Assembly: GCA_942492225.1 (NCBI GenBank)
Contig: CALODS010000048.1
Span: 1-5,469 of the forward strand
Reading direction: 5' to 3'
Source of the DNA: JAFGTX01 sp942492225
GTDB taxonomy: Bacteria; Bacillota; Clostridia; Peptostreptococcales; Acidaminobacteraceae
DNA: 5,469 nt
Shown here: positions 1-4,365 of the stretch, one piece after another
How positions within the stretch are numbered: the stretch's first letter is position 1
How the letters are laid out: every line of letters begins with the position of its first letter
Notes under the pieces: generated by a model
The model's input: the letters and a program-made list of their open reading frames with translations, nothing else
Told to the model about the DNA's origin: nothing
The model's database searches: none
Program-made: the position numbers and the translations under genes

Positions 1-834
1 CTTTACTGTCAGCATAAATGACTCAATTTTTGGTCATATCATCGACTACTTTTGCTGACCAAGTTGACGATACTGCTATAAATTCTCATCTGGGATATTA
101 CAATCCCGGCTCAAACTGCAGGCGTTTTTATCTCTGTAGTAACCCATTCCGGTAATTACTTAAATCCGTCAAAAATTTCATTGTGTACTGTCCTGTAGAT
201 TTGTGCGCATGTTTCTAATTTCCAATTTATTTCTGATTTATTCAATGAAATGTGCCCCAAAATTGGCTTAACAACAAGATCTGCTATTTTATAACTGTCA
301 TATACGGTACTGTTTTCATCTACCGGAATTCAGATCATAAAGCACCGACTGACGTTCTGCTCCGTCTCCGTTATTCCCATACAGTATGTCGTACCTATTA
401 TGACTACCGTACTGTCTAAAAGTGTGGTACCAAACTCCAATTCTGTTAATATGTTTTTAGCCGTCATTACGTGATGTTCAATTCCTTACCGTATGTCACC
501 ATTCAGCCCCGTAATTTTGATGCCTATTTCCATATGCACATATTTAACGTCCTACAATTTCGTTCGATTAGTCACCACCACAGCAACTCAATGACCGTAT
601 CTGCGTACCATCTTATCTTTGTCACATAAGTTCTCAACGTCTTTAAGATTGTACAACACAATACAGTACAGTACACGTCCCCAATCTACAGTGAGAACTT
701 TCAAAAAATTAAACACGTAAAAAATGGAGCACACAGCTTTACTACCGTAATATTTAATGGGTACTACCGTATTATCGTTATTTGTTACAAGATATGTACA
801 ATTAGAATGCAAATACGATATGGGGATATATCAT
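1..834. other. Region with no intact gene; degraded or low-quality sequence
   Basis: No frame on either strand gives a convincing complete gene with a ribosome binding site. By gene order, the nuclease half of the large terminase and perhaps the start of a portal gene should lie here on the minus strand, but I cannot recognise the nuclease motifs. The stretch is unusually rich in the tetramer GTAC (11 copies by eye before position 834, against about five in the whole of 990-5469). It is also rich in TACCGTA/TACGGTA. A weak hairpin, GGGAT at 92-96 with ATCCC at 103-107, has no T-run and is probably chance. No tRNA, CRISPR or insertion-sequence ends were seen. Either decay or sequencing error near a contig end could explain it. 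Confidence 0.6.
156..812 (-). pseudogene. Nearly open frame with four internal stops, unknown product
   Basis: One minus-strand frame runs for 219 codons with internal stops only at 588-590 (TGA), 552-554 (TAG), 486-488 (TAA) and 330-332 (TGA), then ends with TAA at 156-158. In DNA this rich in A and T, more stops would be expected by chance. The first section could be read as a 74-residue ORF from an ATG at 812, but it has no clear Shine-Dalgarno sequence and no family I recognise. Another section starts with ATG at 467. The dipeptide Thr-Val, coded acg-gta, recurs in similar surroundings (NTVVPI, STVVII, STVYDS). It may be the remains of a phage gene downstream of the large terminase, or chance. 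I would not call it a functional protein. Confidence 0.2.
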
Positions 835-1206
835 TTCCAGCCACGAATCTAAAAACTCGATGGTTATATTTTTATTACTCCAGCTTTAATGCTCTCCGCA
901 TCAGCAATATACTAGTACTAAGATTAATTAAATTATCTCTATAATTCCAAGGGCGTACAAAGTATCTTTTTCTGGTCCCGTAAAACTTTTTTTTATCAAT
1001 GATTAACATGAGTTGGATTTAATGATATGTGTTATATTTTTATGTGTTTTAAGCCTTACTGATTGATTTGTTTTATCAAACGTTTCCTCGTCGGTTAACT
1101 CCTCTGCTTCATCAAGAATCCATATAGATATTCCGTTAAGTGATTTCTTGGCGGTCTGATTGCCTGAAGATGTTTTTATTCCTCTAAATTTAATAGAGGA
1201 ATTGCA
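835..1206 (-). pseudogene. terL: Large terminase, frameshifted middle part (Walker B to end of ATPase domain)
   Basis: This continues the terminase of 1190-1690 in other frames. From 1206 to a TAA at 1003-1005, one frame gives 67 residues with IKFRGIKTSSGNQTA and the Walker B motif WILDEAEE (1099-1122). These are typical of the ATPase domain of phage large terminases. The second frame picks up at 1019 with NPTHVNH, the usual NPT motif after Walker B. The third frame (ATG-like codon at 1009, stop at 875-877) gives KKKFYGTRK and NYRDNLINLS. Further pieces are ADAESIKAG (879-905), KYNH (860-871) and FLDSWLE (835-855), matching the common pattern 'D..KYEH..LG.WLE' at the end of the ATPase domain. 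At least five frame changes occur within about 370 bases. The nuclease domain is not recognisable. That this is one broken gene is well supported; whether the breaks are biological is not. Confidence 0.8.
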
Positions 1207-1690
1207 TTAGCTTATGCTCTACATCTTTATTAGTAACTGCGAACATATCACCAGTTTTAAGTAAGTCTATTTTTTCGATAAACTCGCTAATGATAGAATC
1301 TTTTGCCGAGTCCATTGTATAACGTGTATACAATATGTTTGTACCGTCATTATATGTAGCATTTTTGGCCCATGTGCCCAATACAAAAGATTTTCCGGAA
1401 CCACGGCCTCCAGTACATACTACATACCTTGTTTCAGGTGGCGGGTAGTTATTATTCCACTTTTCACCATCCCACCAATCAGCAAGTCTAGTCGATTCTA
1501 ACGTGTAAAAGTCGCCTTGAACCAATGTGCTTTCATCAATTAAATTTCTTGCGTCTGCCCTTGTTTCAAATTCGCCAAGTGAGTGATATGTTTTAATGCC
1601 ATATTCATCCTCTGTATATTCAAATTCGCCATCAAATATTTTGAACAATGGCTTGTAAACTTTGCAAAAATTTAATGATGGGTTTTTCAT
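1190..1690 (-). CDS. terL: Terminase large subunit, N-terminal part (truncated by frameshift)
   Basis: This is the ATPase motor that drives DNA into the procapsid together with the small terminase and portal. The 166-residue reading frame contains KVYKPLF (residues 10-16) and the Walker A motif GGRGSGKS (94-101), followed by LYTRYTMDSAKDSIISEF, which is typical of phage large terminases. Its stop is premature: the homology continues one frame over from about 1206. Full-length proteins of this kind have roughly 400-500 residues and include a nuclease domain, so this product alone would not package DNA. The start is the ATG at 1690, which overlaps the stop of the upstream 58-residue gene as ATGA. 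No clear Shine-Dalgarno sequence is present, so translation is probably coupled. Walker A lies unusually far from the start: about 70 residues (20-88) sit between the KVYKPLF segment and RYVVCTGGRGSGKS. Confidence 0.88.
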   Translation of the reverse strand: MKNPSLNFCKVYKPLFKIFDGEFEYTEDEYGIKTYHSLGEFETRADARNLIDESTLVQGDFYTLESTRLADWWDGEKWNNNYPPPETRYVVCTGGRGSGKSFVLGTWAKNATYNDGTNILYTRYTMDSAKDSIISEFIEKIDLLKTGDMFAVTNKDVEHKLMQFLY

Positions 1691-1863
1691 TTCATAAATC
1701 CAATACTTTTTAAAAGGTCACAACAAAGAGTTTTGATTTGATAAGCTAAGTGATATTTCTTAAATCCAAGTGTGCCACGGATCAAATCAGCTTCAACAGC
1801 CGTGTATTCACCCATTCCGTTATCACACATATATTCAATCAGCAATTCGTCTTCAGTCTTCAC
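1687..1863 (-). CDS. Small phage protein, 58 residues, GTG start
   Basis: Unrecognised small protein directly before the large terminase. It begins MKTEDELLIEYMCDNGMGEY, then continues to LKSIGFMK. It looks soluble and alpha-helical, with Cys13, Cys47 and Cys48 and no membrane segment. The GTG at 1863 is chosen because GGAGACG lies two bases upstream and because the GTG overlaps the TGA of the previous gene (GTGA). Its own TGA overlaps the large terminase ATG as ATGA. This double overlap makes a translated gene likely even though it is short and starts with GTG. The helical, charged sequence could be a small DNA-binding or adaptor protein, but nothing specific shows this. Confidence 0.75.
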   Translation of the reverse strand: MKTEDELLIEYMCDNGMGEYTAVEADLIRGTLGFKKYHLAYQIKTLCCDLLKSIGFMK

Positions 1864-2066
1864 AGCGTCTCCTCATCAACAATAGGCCCGATCAAATCTG
1901 CCATATTATCGCTATCAAAAGTATTTTTAACTGGATATATTGTCTTTCCGTCAATATCAATTAACGGTATTGTATCATATTCAACTGAATGAATTGATGT
2001 TATTTTTGCATTAAACTTAACTAACAAATCCTCAAGTTCTATCAAAAAACCATCTATATTACTCAT
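1860..2066 (-). CDS. Hypothetical acidic phage protein, 68 residues
   Basis: Unrecognised small protein, starting MSNIDGFLIELEDLLVKFNA and ending DLIGPIVDEETL. It is acidic, with a predicted N-terminal helix (about residues 3-18) followed by a probable beta-rich part containing IPLIDIDGKTIYPV. There is no signal peptide or membrane segment. An ATG four codons upstream (2078) is possible, but the ATG at 2066 is preferred: GGAGG lies five bases before it, and it overlaps the stop of the upstream gene as ATGA. Its own stop overlaps the GTG of the next gene. It belongs to the four-gene string between the two terminase genes; function unknown. Confidence 0.75.
   Translation of the reverse strand: MSNIDGFLIELEDLLVKFNAKITSIHSVEYDTIPLIDIDGKTIYPVKNTFDSDNMADLIGPIVDEETL
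1866..1872 (-). promoter_or_regulatory. Ribosome binding site that fixes a GTG start
   Basis: GGAGACG lies two bases before the GTG at 1863. It is the same core as the sites before the genes starting at 2347, 2586, 4069, 4740 and 4865, which supports the GTG as the true start of the 58-residue gene. Confidence 0.65.
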
Positions 2067-2347
2067 AACTGCCTCCATATGTTTGTTTTGACTCCTTCTG
2101 CGAGTAAATCTAAATCTGACATATTAGTAAAGACATCATCAATAGACTGCTCATTGTATGGAACTACAAAATCAGACTTTAAATAATACACAATTTCCAT
2201 ATCCGAACATATGCAAACCTGATAAACAATATGTAACATATCATCTATATTAGACTTAAACTTATCCCCAATCTTGTATTTAGGCTTTGGCAGTTCTTTA
2301 ACCTCAACCTCTTTCTTTCTGAAAAAATTAAGCATTTTCTTAATCAT
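2063..2347 (-). CDS. Hypothetical phage protein, 94 residues, possible SH3-like fold
   Basis: A basic N-terminal segment (MIKKMLNFFRKKEVEVKELP) is followed by KPKYKIGDKFKSNI at about 21-34 and a run of likely beta strands (LHIVYQVCIC, EIVYYLKSDFVVPY), then an acidic helical end. The 'KYKIGDKF' start followed by strands resembles small SH3-like barrel proteins common in phages; this is an inference from pattern only. There is no signal or clear membrane segment, although MLNFF near the start is hydrophobic. The start at 2347 is supported by GGAGACGA immediately upstream. It follows the 76-residue gene after eight bases and overlaps the next gene by four bases. Function unknown. Confidence 0.75.
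   Translation of the reverse strand: MIKKMLNFFRKKEVEVKELPKPKYKIGDKFKSNIDDMLHIVYQVCICSDMEIVYYLKSDFVVPYNEQSIDDVFTNMSDLDLLAEGVKTNIWRQL
2072..2076 (-). promoter_or_regulatory. Ribosome binding site choosing ATG at 2066
   Basis: A perfect GGAGG lies five bases upstream of the ATG at 2066. The earlier in-frame ATG at 2078 overlaps this site, so the shorter protein is preferred. Confidence 0.65.
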
Positions 2348-2348
2348 G

Positions 2349-2356
2349 TCGTCTCC
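2349..2356 (-). promoter_or_regulatory. Ribosome binding site, GGAGACGA type
   Basis: GGAGACGA ends one base before the ATG of the 94-residue gene. The TAG stop of the preceding gene (2356-2358) shares its last base with the first base of this motif. It is one of six near-identical sites in the window. Confidence 0.7.
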
Positions 2357-2586
2357 TATGATAACATATCATGCACATGTTTGTAATGTTCATTATTTGA
2401 ATAGCAACCATCTGTAACCAATGGTGTGAAGTTGCATAAATCACAACAGGCAGGAATAGCATTATCAGTATCGTCAAATATTACTAGTTTAATATCATCA
2501 TATTGCGTGTCGATATGAATAGCTTCATAGACTTTCCCGAGCGTTACTTTTTCCATACTTACTTTTCTAATGCAAACAAACTTCAT
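2356..2586 (-). CDS. Hypothetical small phage protein, 76 residues
   Basis: The sequence begins MKFVCIRKVSMEKVTLGKVY and continues with IKLVIFDDTDNAIPACC, giving a mainly beta pattern with a cysteine cluster (Cys47, Cys48, Cys51). The 'C(I/V)…LT.GK.YE….IFDDTG' layout resembles small phage proteins with an SH3-like fold that are often left unnamed; that is a pattern-based inference. There is no signal or membrane segment. The start at 2586 is well supported by AAAGGAGACGA four bases upstream. It is the first gene after the 152-base gap following terS and may be the first gene of a transcript that includes terL. Function unknown. Confidence 0.75.
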   Translation of the reverse strand: MKFVCIRKVSMEKVTLGKVYEAIHIDTQYDDIKLVIFDDTDNAIPACCDLCNFTPLVTDGCYSNNEHYKHVHDMLS

Positions 2587-2590
2587 ATTT

Positions 2591-2598
2591 TCGTCTCC
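2591..2598 (-). promoter_or_regulatory. Ribosome binding site, GGAGACGA type
   Basis: GGAGACGA sits four bases before the ATG at 2586, preceded by an A-rich run that extends the Shine-Dalgarno match to AAAGGAG. Confidence 0.7.
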
Positions 2599-2608
2599 TT
2601 TTTTTGCT

Positions 2609-2638
2609 TAAATATCACAAATTGTATATAAATATCAC
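2609..2638 (-). repeat. 10-bp direct repeat, 20-bp pitch, possible operator/promoter
   Basis: On the minus strand GTGATATTTA occurs twice (2629-2638 and 2609-2618), separated by exactly ten bases (TATACAATTT). The pitch of 20 bp is about two helical turns, which suits a protein that binds two sites on one face of DNA. The ten bases between contain TACAAT, a good match to a -10 hexamer, reading toward the downstream genes. I see no strong -35 at the right distance: TTGTAA at 2651-2656 is too far. A regulated promoter is plausible but unproven. Confidence 0.4.
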
Positions 2639-2738
2639 GTTTAGACTATTTACAAAGTGCTTTTTTTCTGTTACCTTGGGCGGTGGAGGTTGTTATTTCA
2701 TGCGCTTTCGTCCGCTACGCTACCACCTTTATTATTTA

Positions 2739-3188
2739 CTATTCGTCGTCAAAGTCATCATGAATCGTATTAGCAGATTTAGAGGTGAAGTTGATTTGCG
2801 GTGCTATTGAAACGCCTCCAGTGTGGTTATTATCCACTTCTATTTTATCTTTCCAGCCGAACTGTTTTAAAGCAAAAATATCAGAAGCTTTCCCATTAAC
2901 TCTCATTGAAAGTTCGTAAATATGTTCAAGTTTTGTCCTTGCTTTTTTTACGGTGTGAGAAAACCCGTCTCTATTTTCATAATCATAAAACGAATGTCTA
3001 TCACAAAATCCCATAAATAAAACCAATCCTGTAATTGTTGGCATTTTCACTTCATAAGGTTTTCCTTCTGCTGTGTGCATTGTTACTTTATCTGGGCAAT
3101 CATCAAAAAACTCACTAACTTTTTTCTCAAATTCTTCAGGTGTTTTATAAAACGGAGGTCTTCCTCCTTTGTTCTTTTCTTCAGTCAT
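2739..3188 (-). CDS. terS: Terminase small subunit (gp3-like DNA-packaging protein)
   Basis: This protein recognises the packaging start on phage DNA and brings it to the large terminase. The 149-residue sequence has the pattern of the P22 gp3-like family: GGRPPFYKTPEEFEKKV near the start (8-24), MPTITGLVLFMGFCDRHSFY (49-68), a helical core with FSHTVKKARTKLEHIYE (76-92), and the closing motif IFALKQFGWKDK (104-115). An acidic tail (HDDFDDE) ends the protein and may contact the large subunit. The length is normal for the family. The ATG at 3188 is preferred to the one at 3203 because GGAGG lies just upstream and the ATG overlaps the previous stop as ATGA. It is separated from terL by four small genes, which is uncommon. 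The family call is made from motifs, not a search. Confidence 0.88.
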   Translation of the reverse strand: MTEEKNKGGRPPFYKTPEEFEKKVSEFFDDCPDKVTMHTAEGKPYEVKMPTITGLVLFMGFCDRHSFYDYENRDGFSHTVKKARTKLEHIYELSMRVNGKASDIFALKQFGWKDKIEVDNNHTGGVSIAPQINFTSKSANTIHDDFDDE

Positions 3189-3400
3189 CTTTCCCCTCCG
3201 CATTTATCGCATTCAACGACACATGAACACATTCTTCTGGGTGGTTTCATCTTAGGCGGGTTTCCCCTCATCCATGTATAGTCTTTTGGAATTTTTAAAT
3301 CTCCATTTGTCTGTATGTTTACTGAGTTTGAACCACTGTTTTGAATTTGCACCCTCCTACGTAGTAAACATCTAAAAAATCTCTTTATTGATTCAATCAT
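3185..3400 (-). CDS. Small Cys-rich basic phage protein, 71 residues
   Basis: There are three parts: a very basic amphipathic start (MIESIKRFFRCLLRRRVQIQ), a polar stretch with NSGSNSVNIQTNGD (21-34), and a Pro/Arg-rich end with C-X-C-X3-C-X2-C (Cys58, 60, 64, 67), which could bind a zinc ion. The 'SGSNSVNIQ.NGD' pattern looks like a small repeat-type beta motif seen in other short phage proteins, but I cannot name a family. The ATG at 3400 overlaps the end of the previous gene by eight bases; AGGGTGAAAG lies upstream. Its stop overlaps the terS start as ATGA, so it is probably translated together with terS. Function unknown; nucleic acid binding is possible from charge and cysteines. Confidence 0.72.
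   Translation of the reverse strand: MIESIKRFFRCLLRRRVQIQNSGSNSVNIQTNGDLKIPKDYTWMRGNPPKMKPPRRMCSCVVECDKCGGER
3195..3199 (-). promoter_or_regulatory. Ribosome binding site choosing the terS start
   Basis: GGAGG followed by GGAAAG precedes the ATG at 3188 by six bases. The alternative ATG at 3203 lies just upstream of this site and has no comparable motif. Confidence 0.65.
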
Positions 3401-3548
3401 CTTTCACCCTAAACTCTTTTTTTAATTCATCTACCACTTTATTAAATTCTCTAAATTCTTCTGTATCTGCAAAGTGAGAGTAATTTTCTCTTATTCTATT
3501 TATCAACATAATCGACAGTGTTAGAAGTTTTCCCAATTTAAAAATCAC
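3393..3548 (-). CDS. Small helical phage protein, 51 residues, GTG start
   Basis: Read from the GTG at 3548, the protein is MIFKLGKLLTLSIMLINRIR followed by a charged helical part ending KVVDELKKEFRVKDD. Residues 2-17 are hydrophobic with two lysines and could form an amphipathic or membrane-associated helix; the rest could form a short coiled coil. An in-frame ATG at 3584 would overlap the previous gene by 35 bases. The GTG is preferred because GGAGG lies five bases before it and it starts one base after the upstream stop. No family is recognised. Confidence 0.65.
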   Translation of the reverse strand: MIFKLGKLLTLSIMLINRIRENYSHFADTEEFREFNKVVDELKKEFRVKDD

Positions 3549-3549
3549 A

Positions 3550-3780
3550 TCAACCTCCAATAATAAATAAAATAGCAATAGCAATCAATATAAACGGCAC
3601 TGCCATAGCAAATAGCATACATAAGCATCCCATGCCAAAAAATCCTTTTGCGACTGTGTAACATCCTGCTTCAAAACCTGTCTTGTGTCCGCAATGTGGG
3701 CATTTCGTCGATTGGTGGTGAATCGTGCTCTTGCATTTTGTACACCGCTTTCCTTTTACTTTTCGTTTTGGTTTATTCAT
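3550..3780 (-). CDS. Zinc-ribbon membrane protein, 76 residues
   Basis: The N-terminal half is very basic and carries two CXXC pairs, CTKC (13-16) and CPHC (27-30), spaced as in a zinc ribbon (CPHCGHKTG). The C-terminal half, from about residue 48, is hydrophobic (GMGCLCMLFAMAVPFILIAI onward) and long enough for one membrane crossing, leaving only two glycines after it. The protein is therefore probably a tail-anchored membrane protein with its zinc domain in the cytoplasm. The ATG at 3780 overlaps the preceding membrane-protein gene as ATGA, so the two are likely made together. Similar zinc-ribbon plus membrane-helix proteins are common in bacteria and phages with no single role; function unknown. 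Confidence 0.75.
   Translation of the reverse strand: MNKPKRKVKGKRCTKCKSTIHHQSTKCPHCGHKTGFEAGCYTVAKGFFGMGCLCMLFAMAVPFILIAIAILFIIGG
3554..3558 (-). promoter_or_regulatory. Ribosome binding site that fixes a GTG start
   Basis: GGAGG lies five bases before the GTG at 3548, inside the last codons of the upstream gene. It argues against the ATG at 3584. Confidence 0.6.
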
Positions 3781-3932
3781 CCTTCAAACCTCTTTCTTTG
3801 CACCTCGCATTTCCGATCAAATTCTTTTCTGATCCTGATTTTATCTTTGCGAAGTTTAATTTTATCTATGATTAAAGTAACGGCAATGGTAATAATTGCT
3901 ACTATTGTCATTATGTAGATTACTTCTGTCAC
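3777..3932 (-). CDS. Single-pass membrane protein, 51 residues, GTG start
   Basis: Starting at the GTG at 3932, the protein is MTEVIYIMTIVAIITIAVTL and onward. Residues 4-22 form one strong membrane helix, followed by a highly charged, mostly basic helix (KIKLRKDKIRIRKEF and on to RKRFEG). The N-terminus would lie outside and the basic tail inside by the positive-inside rule. GGAGAA lies upstream at a reasonable distance, and the gene follows the previous stop by two bases. An in-frame ATG at 3911 is inside the hydrophobic segment and less likely. Its TGA overlaps the next ATG. The single helix plus charged tail fits many small phage membrane proteins (lysis-related or host-takeover), but nothing identifies which. 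Confidence 0.7.
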   Translation of the reverse strand: MTEVIYIMTIVAIITIAVTLIIDKIKLRKDKIRIRKEFDRKCEVQRKRFEG

Positions 3933-3934
3933 TA

Positions 3935-4069
3935 CTATTCTTCTCCAGTAATATGCTGAATAAACAGCTCTATAATTCTATCTGCAATTTCTTTATGATC
4001 TTCAAAGTGCGACCATTTCCCAATGTCGGTGTTATCTTCTATCAATTCTTCAATCTTGTCTCTTAGCAT
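3935..4069 (-). CDS. Hypothetical acidic phage protein, 44 residues
   Basis: A short acidic, helical protein: MLRDKIEELIEDNTDIGKWS, then HFEDHKEIADRIIELFIQHI and TGEE. There are no cysteines, signal peptide or membrane segment. The start at 4069 is supported by AAAGGAGACGA four bases upstream, and the gene is followed within two bases by the membrane-protein gene. It ends with two TAG stops in a row. It lies between the 89-residue gene and the membrane-protein pair. No family is recognised. Confidence 0.7.
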   Translation of the reverse strand: MLRDKIEELIEDNTDIGKWSHFEDHKEIADRIIELFIQHITGEE

Positions 4070-4073
4070 GATT

Positions 4074-4081
4074 TCGTCTCC
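4074..4081 (-). promoter_or_regulatory. Ribosome binding site, GGAGACGA type
   Basis: GGAGACGA lies four bases before the ATG at 4069, extended upstream to AAAGGAG. It is the main support for the 44-residue gene. Confidence 0.7.
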
Positions 4082-4093
4082 TTTGGTTGTTTG

Positions 4094-4363
4094 CTAATAC
4101 TCACTTGAAGCAATTATTTTCACTCCATCTGTTTTAAGAAATGCATCCCATAGGTTGGTTTTTAGCAAGCACTTACCACTATCTTCATACACTGCTATAC
4201 CTTCAGCTTTAGATTTCCACAACTCTGTTATTTCAACGGTTTGATTTTCTGAATCTAACAGCATTCCTTGTTCACTGCTTAATTCATAAGCTTCCTGTTC
4301 ATTATTTGCTTTAATCCAATCAAAAGCACAACCTTTATTAACATTTATTTGTATTAATTTCAT
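4094..4363 (-). CDS. Hypothetical phage protein, 89 residues
   Basis: The protein begins MKLIQINVNKGCAFDWIKAN and looks like a small mixed alpha/beta domain: a first strand, a helix with NNEQEAYELSSEQ (21-33), then strands TVEITELW and GIAVYEDSG. It is acidic overall, with Cys12 and Cys64 and no signal or membrane segment. The ATG at 4363 lies two bases after the stop of the MazG-like gene; GGAAGG inside the end of that gene could serve as a ribosome site, though the spacing is long. No family is recognised. Its position beside the MazG-like gene does not by itself imply a role in nucleotide metabolism. Confidence 0.75.
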   Translation of the reverse strand: MKLIQINVNKGCAFDWIKANNEQEAYELSSEQGMLLDSENQTVEITELWKSKAEGIAVYEDSGKCLLKTNLWDAFLKTDGVKIIASSEY

Positions 4364-4365
4364 AA

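Larger units (their letters stand above)
2587..2738. other. Gap between terS and the next gene, with a GC-richer patch
   Basis: This is the longest stretch without a gene in the right three quarters of the window. It holds the direct repeat described at 2609-2638. It also holds a patch clearly richer in G and C (about 2676-2727), with GGTGG at 2683-2687 matched by CCACC at 2723-2727 and a GCG/CGC pair inside. The stem is short and the loop long, and no T-run follows in the direction of transcription, so it does not look like a normal terminator. No small ORF with a ribosome site was found. A packaging (cos/pac) or regulatory site is possible because of the position beside terS. Confidence 0.45.

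Noticed and set aside
92..107. Small hairpin GGGAT/ATCCC as a terminator
   Set aside because: Only five base pairs, no T-run on either side, and located in sequence of doubtful quality.
156..812. Alternative genetic code (recoded stop codons) as an explanation for the low-stop frame
   Set aside because: The internal stops include TGA, TAG and TAA, while neighbouring genes clearly use TGA and TAG as stops and TGG for Trp.
1190..1230. Programmed ribosomal frameshift or intron in terL
   Set aside because: No clear slippery heptamer or stable downstream structure was seen, and further frame changes follow within 200 bases, which fits random indels better.
1770..1964. Plus-strand ORF of 64 residues
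   Set aside because: Antisense shadow of the 58- and 68-residue minus-strand genes; no ribosome site and no domain pattern.
1750..1992. Plus-strand ORF of 80 residues
   Set aside because: It lies opposite two minus-strand genes with good ribosome sites and overlaps, has no Shine-Dalgarno sequence of its own, and reads like an antisense shadow.
2604..2810. Plus-strand ORF of 68 residues across the gap after terS
   Set aside because: It runs into the end of terS on the opposite strand, has no ribosome binding site, and its composition (Tyr, Phe, Leu, Arg mix) looks like chance.
3075..3281. Plus-strand ORF of 68 residues
   Set aside because: Antisense to the terS start and the Cys-rich gene; low-complexity Phe/Ser/His content typical of a shadow.
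3648..3918. Two overlapping plus-strand ORFs of 75 and 77 residues
   Set aside because: Both are antisense to the zinc-ribbon membrane gene and the small membrane gene, overlap each other, and have no ribosome sites.
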